Positions 61,082 through 64,000 of a stretch of 64,000 nucleotides of DNA are shown piece after piece. This stretch comes from Rhodospirillaceae bacterium (GTDB lineage Bacteria; Pseudomonadota; Alphaproteobacteria; GCA-2721365), in contig PBKC01000043.1 in NCBI GenBank assembly GCA_002721365.1, forward strand, positions 1 to 64,000, given 5' to 3'. The notes beneath the pieces are model-generated. The model was given only the letters and a program-made list of their open reading frames with translations. It had not been told where the DNA came from and searched no databases. Made by a program: the position numbers and the translations under genes. How positions within the stretch are numbered: the stretch's first letter is position 1; each line of letters opens with the position of its first letter.

Positions 61082-61711
61082 CTATTCGCGCAACTCCGTG
61101 GGCGGCCGGTTGACCCAGATAAGACGCCAGTCGCCGCCCGCGCCCTTGCCCGCGTTCTCGATCATCATCGTGACGGACAGGTTGTCGATCCGGATCGCCA
61201 GGGCGACGTCCGGGTCGATGCCCACGGTGTGGGACAGGGCGGCGCGGATCGGACCGCCATGGGCGACGACGACGACGTCCCGCGCCTGAACCTCCGCCGA
61301 AAGCTTCGTCATCGCCGTGCCGACGCGCTGGCGAACTTCGAGGAAGGTTTCGCCCTCCGGCGGCCGGTAATCGGCGCGGCAATACCAGAAGCGGTGCCGG
61401 CCGGGCTCGGCCATGCGGCGGACGTCCTCATAGGTTTCGCCCTGCCAGGCGCCGAAGTTCTGCTCGCCGAAGGCAGGCTCTTCGATGATCGCGGGCGTCG
61501 CCGGGCGGTGTTCCAGGATCGATGCCGCCGTGGCCTTGGCGCGGTGCAGGTGGCTGGTCACCCATACGGCGTCGTCGGGCAGGATCCGCGACAGCGCCAT
61601 GAACGCTTCGCGGTCGCCGACGTCGCATTCCGGATCGGAGCAACCGTATAGGCGGCCGTTGTTTACCGTGACGGGGGCGTGGCGAACCCACCACCAGCGC
61701 GTTCCGGTCAT
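61082..61711 (-). CDS. Histidine phosphatase family protein
   Basis: A 209-residue phosphatase. The phospho-His motif is RHA near the N-terminus (WWWVRHAPVT), the acidic catalytic region is EQNFGAWQGETYEDV, and the second histidine is VVVAHGGPIRAAL. The layout resembles phosphoglycerate-mutase-type and CobC-type phosphatases. Its nearness to the CobD-like gene is suggestive of alpha-ribazole phosphate phosphatase but not strong evidence, as a SYLF gene lies between. It is on the same strand as the downstream SYLF gene, with about 97 bases between. Confidence 0.85.
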   Translation of the reverse strand: MTGTRWWWVRHAPVTVNNGRLYGCSDPECDVGDREAFMALSRILPDDAVWVTSHLHRAKATAASILEHRPATPAIIEEPAFGEQNFGAWQGETYEDVRRMAEPGRHRFWYCRADYRPPEGETFLEVRQRVGTAMTKLSAEVQARDVVVVAHGGPIRAALSHTVGIDPDVALAIRIDNLSVTMMIENAGKGAGGDWRLIWVNRPPTELRE

Positions 61712-61745
61712 CGTCGTCCTTTCGTGTTTCTTGGAGAATCGATGG

Positions 61746-62555
61746 CTATTCGCCGATCTGTAGGATCAGGCCGCGGTTCCGGGCCAGGCGCAGATGGGCG
61801 ACGAAGGACGCCGCGCCGATGGCCAGATAAACGAGATTGAGGCCGGCTGCATAGGCCAGAAAGTCCGACCGGAACACCCCGTCGATCACGACCGCCCGCA
61901 TGCCTTCGAAGACATAGGATGAGGGCAGCCCCTTCGAGACCGCCTGCAGGACCTCGGGCAGGACATCGATGGGATAGTAGACCCCGCTCACCGGTTGGAT
62001 CAGAAAGATGGCAGCCCAGGCGAGGCTTTCCGCCCCTTGGCCGTGGCGCAGGATCAGCCCGCTCACCATCAGGCCGATGCTCCAGCCGAAGACGATCAGG
62101 TTCAGGAAGAAGGCGATCAGCGGCAGGCCGAGGCTGAGAATCGAATAGTCGAACATCGCATAGGCGAGGATCGAGGCCCCGCCGACGCCGATGACGGTGC
62201 GGATCAGGCTGGCCAGCACCAGCGCGGCGACGAACTCGGCCGGCCGCAGGGGACTCACGAACAGATGGCCGAGATTGCGCGACCACATCTCTTCCAGGAA
62301 GGACAGCGACAGGCCGAGCTGGCCGCGGAACAGAACGTCCCAAAGCAGCACCGCCGACAGCAGGACCCCCGCCGCCTGGGCGATCCATGAGCTCTTGGTG
62401 ATCAGGAACAGGGTGATGAAGCCCCACAGCGCCATCTGCATCGTCGGCCAGTAGACCAGCTCGACGACGCGCGGCCAGGACGAGCGGTAGAGATAGAAAT
62501 GGCGCAGGACGATCGCGAGGATTCGCCGGGCGCTGGCGATCGCTTCGGCCGTCAT
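61746..62555 (-). CDS. ABC-2 type exporter permease
   Basis: A 269-residue membrane protein with about six hydrophobic segments and the ABC-2 signature region AAIFLIQPVSGVYYPIDVLPEVLQAVSKGLPSSYVFEGMR. Its start codon overlaps the stop of the ATPase gene (ATGA), so they are translated together and form one transporter. The substrate is unknown; family members export polysaccharide, drugs or lipids. Confidence 0.9.
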   Translation of the reverse strand: MTAEAIASARRILAIVLRHFYLYRSSWPRVVELVYWPTMQMALWGFITLFLITKSSWIAQAAGVLLSAVLLWDVLFRGQLGLSLSFLEEMWSRNLGHLFVSPLRPAEFVAALVLASLIRTVIGVGGASILAYAMFDYSILSLGLPLIAFFLNLIVFGWSIGLMVSGLILRHGQGAESLAWAAIFLIQPVSGVYYPIDVLPEVLQAVSKGLPSSYVFEGMRAVVIDGVFRSDFLAYAAGLNLVYLAIGAASFVAHLRLARNRGLILQIGE

Positions 62556-63301
62556 GGGATAGCTGCCTCGCGGCGGCGGTCGCGGGCGATGTCCAGGAAC
62601 ACATCCTCCAGCGTTTCGCGGCCATAGCGTTCGATCAGAACCCTGGGCGGCCCCCTGTCGACGATGCGCCCGGCCCGCATCATCACCACATCGTCGCAGA
62701 CCCGCTCGACCTCCGGCATGTTGTGCGAGGCGAGCAGGATGGTGGCGCCGGTGCGGTCGCGATAGTCGGTGAGGTAGCGGCGGGCGGTGTCGGCTGTATC
62801 GGGGTCGAGAGAGGCGGTCGGCTCGTCGAGCAGCAGCACCTCGGGCTCGTTGATCAGCGCCTTGGCCAGCGCTACCCGCGTCTTCTGGCCCGCCGACAGC
62901 TTGCCGGTGGCGCGGTCGAGGAACGGCAGCAGGTCGAGGTCGGCCGCCAGCTTTTCGATCCGTGCCGAAAGCTTCGGCAGGCCGTAAAGATGGCCGAACA
63001 CCGTGAGGTTCTCACGGACCGTCAGCCGGTGCGGCAGCTCGACATAGGGCGAGGAGAAATTCATCCGTCCCAGGACCCGGAACCGGTGGGCGAGAATATC
63101 CTCGCCCAGCACCGTCACCCGGCCGGAGGTCGGGAGCAGCAAGCCCAGCAGGATCGATATGGTGGTGGTCTTGCCGGCGCCGTTGCCGCCCAGCAGGCCC
63201 AGCGTCGTCCCGCGCGGGACGTCGAAGCTCACGGAATCGACCGCGACGACGTCACCATAGCGTTTGACCAGCGCTTCGACGGAGATCGCGGCTTCGAGCA
63301 T
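62552..63301 (-). CDS. ABC exporter ATP-binding protein
   Basis: A 249-residue ATPase. Walker A is GGNGAGKTTT, the signature is KLSAGQKTRVALAKAL, Walker B is VLLLDEPTASLDP, and the H-switch is LASHNMPEVERV. It pairs with the overlapping ABC-2 permease downstream. An upstream start at MLEAAISVEALVK is used. Nothing in the sequence identifies the cargo. Confidence 0.93.
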   Translation of the reverse strand: MLEAAISVEALVKRYGDVVAVDSVSFDVPRGTTLGLLGGNGAGKTTTISILLGLLLPTSGRVTVLGEDILAHRFRVLGRMNFSSPYVELPHRLTVRENLTVFGHLYGLPKLSARIEKLAADLDLLPFLDRATGKLSAGQKTRVALAKALINEPEVLLLDEPTASLDPDTADTARRYLTDYRDRTGATILLASHNMPEVERVCDDVVMMRAGRIVDRGPPRVLIERYGRETLEDVFLDIARDRRREAAIP

Positions 63302-63411
63302 GGCATCATATAGGACGCGTTGACCGGTCTTCGCCAGTCCCCGGAGTTCGATCGCAGCGGTTGGGCACCCTGCCGATGGAAGGCCCTACCGGCCTTGCGC
63401 GGGCGTGAGGA

Positions 63412-64000
63412 TCAGCGCCCTTCCTTGGTCAACATGCTCGGACTATTGAGGCGCCAGTCGTAGAAGTCGCTGGAGATGCCGGCACAGCGCTTGATCTCCT
63501 TGGCCTTCTTCGGTTCGGCATATTTCAGAAGATGCTCGACCACACTCTCTTCGTTGCCGCCGAAGTCGCTCTGAAACCAGCTGTGGTAGATCTTCGACAC
63601 GGCCATCATGCCCGGGCGGGGGAAGTCGACGCCGTGCGGCGAGTTGACGAAGTCGCGTGCATTCTCGGTAAGAAGGGTCCGCCAGTTCGCGCCTGTGATG
63701 GCGTGAGGGATCAGGCTGGGGCAGCCCATCGAGGCGCAGTTCAGGCCGTAATGCACCTTGGGATCGGCATCGGCGAACATCTCGCGCAGGATATGATGCT
63801 CGATGTTTTCCAGCGCCAGCGAATGCCCCTCCACCATTAGCATCTTCAGGCCCCACGGCCCGTAGTTCTTGCGTCCCGGTGAGATGTGGATATCGAGAAT
63901 CGACTGGACCGGCCAATGCTCAAGGACGGTCTTCACCGTCGCCGCGTTGTAGAGGTTCATCCAGAACGCGAGTTGCTCGTCGCGGTTCATCGTCGTGATC
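63412..64000 (-). CDS. DUF547-domain protein (N-terminus beyond window end)
   Basis: The frame remains open to the window edge, so the start is probably outside; about 195 residues are visible. The DUF547 signature is clear: FWMNLYNAATVKTVL near the visible start, then YGPWGLKMLMVEGHSLALENIEHHILR and the cysteine-containing HYGLNCASMGCPSLIP. The domain is related to transglutaminase/NlpC-type folds and may be a peptidase; the Cys in LNCASMGCP and the nearby His are candidates. DUF547 proteins are often exported. 110 bases separate it from the ABC ATPase. Confidence 0.88.
   Translation of the reverse strand, partial: ITTMNRDEQLAFWMNLYNAATVKTVLEHWPVQSILDIHISPGRKNYGPWGLKMLMVEGHSLALENIEHHILREMFADADPKVHYGLNCASMGCPSLIPHAITGANWRTLLTENARDFVNSPHGVDFPRPGMMAVSKIYHSWFQSDFGGNEESVVEHLLKYAEPKKAKEIKRCAGISSDFYDWRLNSPSMLTKEGR

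Noticed and set aside
59324..61711. A cobalamin cluster from the CobD-like gene and the histidine phosphatase
   Set aside because: They are on opposite strands with a SYLF gene between, no cobalamin riboswitch or other cob gene is visible, and the CobD signature is altered.
1..64000. Mobile element, prophage or CRISPR array
   Set aside because: No transposase, integrase, phage structural gene or regularly spaced direct repeat was seen; the single tRNA gene has no integrase or repeated tRNA end beside it.

Overview
The window is GC-rich chromosomal DNA with densely packed genes. I see no insertion sequence, phage, CRISPR array or plasmid functions. Several conserved blocks point to an alphaproteobacterium, probably Rhodospirillales-like: argD-argF-hslO, rnd-kdsD-lptC-lptA-lptB-rpoN, a class I lysyl-tRNA synthetase, an NDUFA9-type protein, a long-form hpf with ptsN, and REP-like intergenic palindromes. 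The genus cannot be told from sequence reading alone.

Layout. 1-3059: a beta-oxidation pair (FadB-like bifunctional enzyme cut by the window edge, then a thiolase). 3204-12479: an ankyrin protein, a sterol-desaturase-type membrane hydroxylase, a SPOR-like lipoprotein, a TerB-like protein, a DinG-type helicase, a Tat-exported SMP-30 protein, class I LysRS and a lipoprotein. 12646-16616: argD-argF-hslO and an ABC-2 permease with no ATPase next to it. 16983-23659: an HD-GYP response regulator, a large MscS channel and a PEP-CTERM repeat protein. 23798-33772: a GMC dehydrogenase pair, two tandem membrane diguanylate cyclases, a TIGR03032 protein, a CHASE2 class III cyclase and ArsC. Second-messenger signalling is thus prominent: two GGDEF proteins, one HD-GYP and one cNMP cyclase within about 16 kb.

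33938-41615: an NDUFA9-like protein, tRNA-Leu(CAG), RNase D and the LPS-export/sigma-54 block. kdsD carries an apparent +1 frameshift. hpf-ptsN face rpoN instead of following it. 41839-50553: an accessory catabolic-looking region with a Gfo/Idh/MocA oxidoreductase, a DapA-like aldolase, a TetR regulator, an orphan NMT1-type binding protein, a GNAT protein, two tandem 346-residue epimerase/dehydratase paralogues and a dihydroorotate-dehydrogenase-like flavoprotein. Three copies of one palindrome, AAGTAACC-N4-GGTTACTT (one with imperfect outer bases), sit in front of the DapA-like gene, between tetR and the binding protein, and in front of the epimerase pair. They define a likely local TetR regulon. 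This is the best candidate here for an undescribed system.

50722-64000: DUF3775, DehI-like and DUF1328 proteins, an amidohydrolase, pyrE, a class IV aminotransferase, lepA, a PCu(A)C/SCO copper-delivery pair, an ankyrin protein, a CobD/CbiB-like protein, a SYLF protein, a histidine phosphatase, a complete ABC-2 exporter and a DUF547 protein cut by the window edge. Intergenic spaces throughout hold two families of palindromic repeats.
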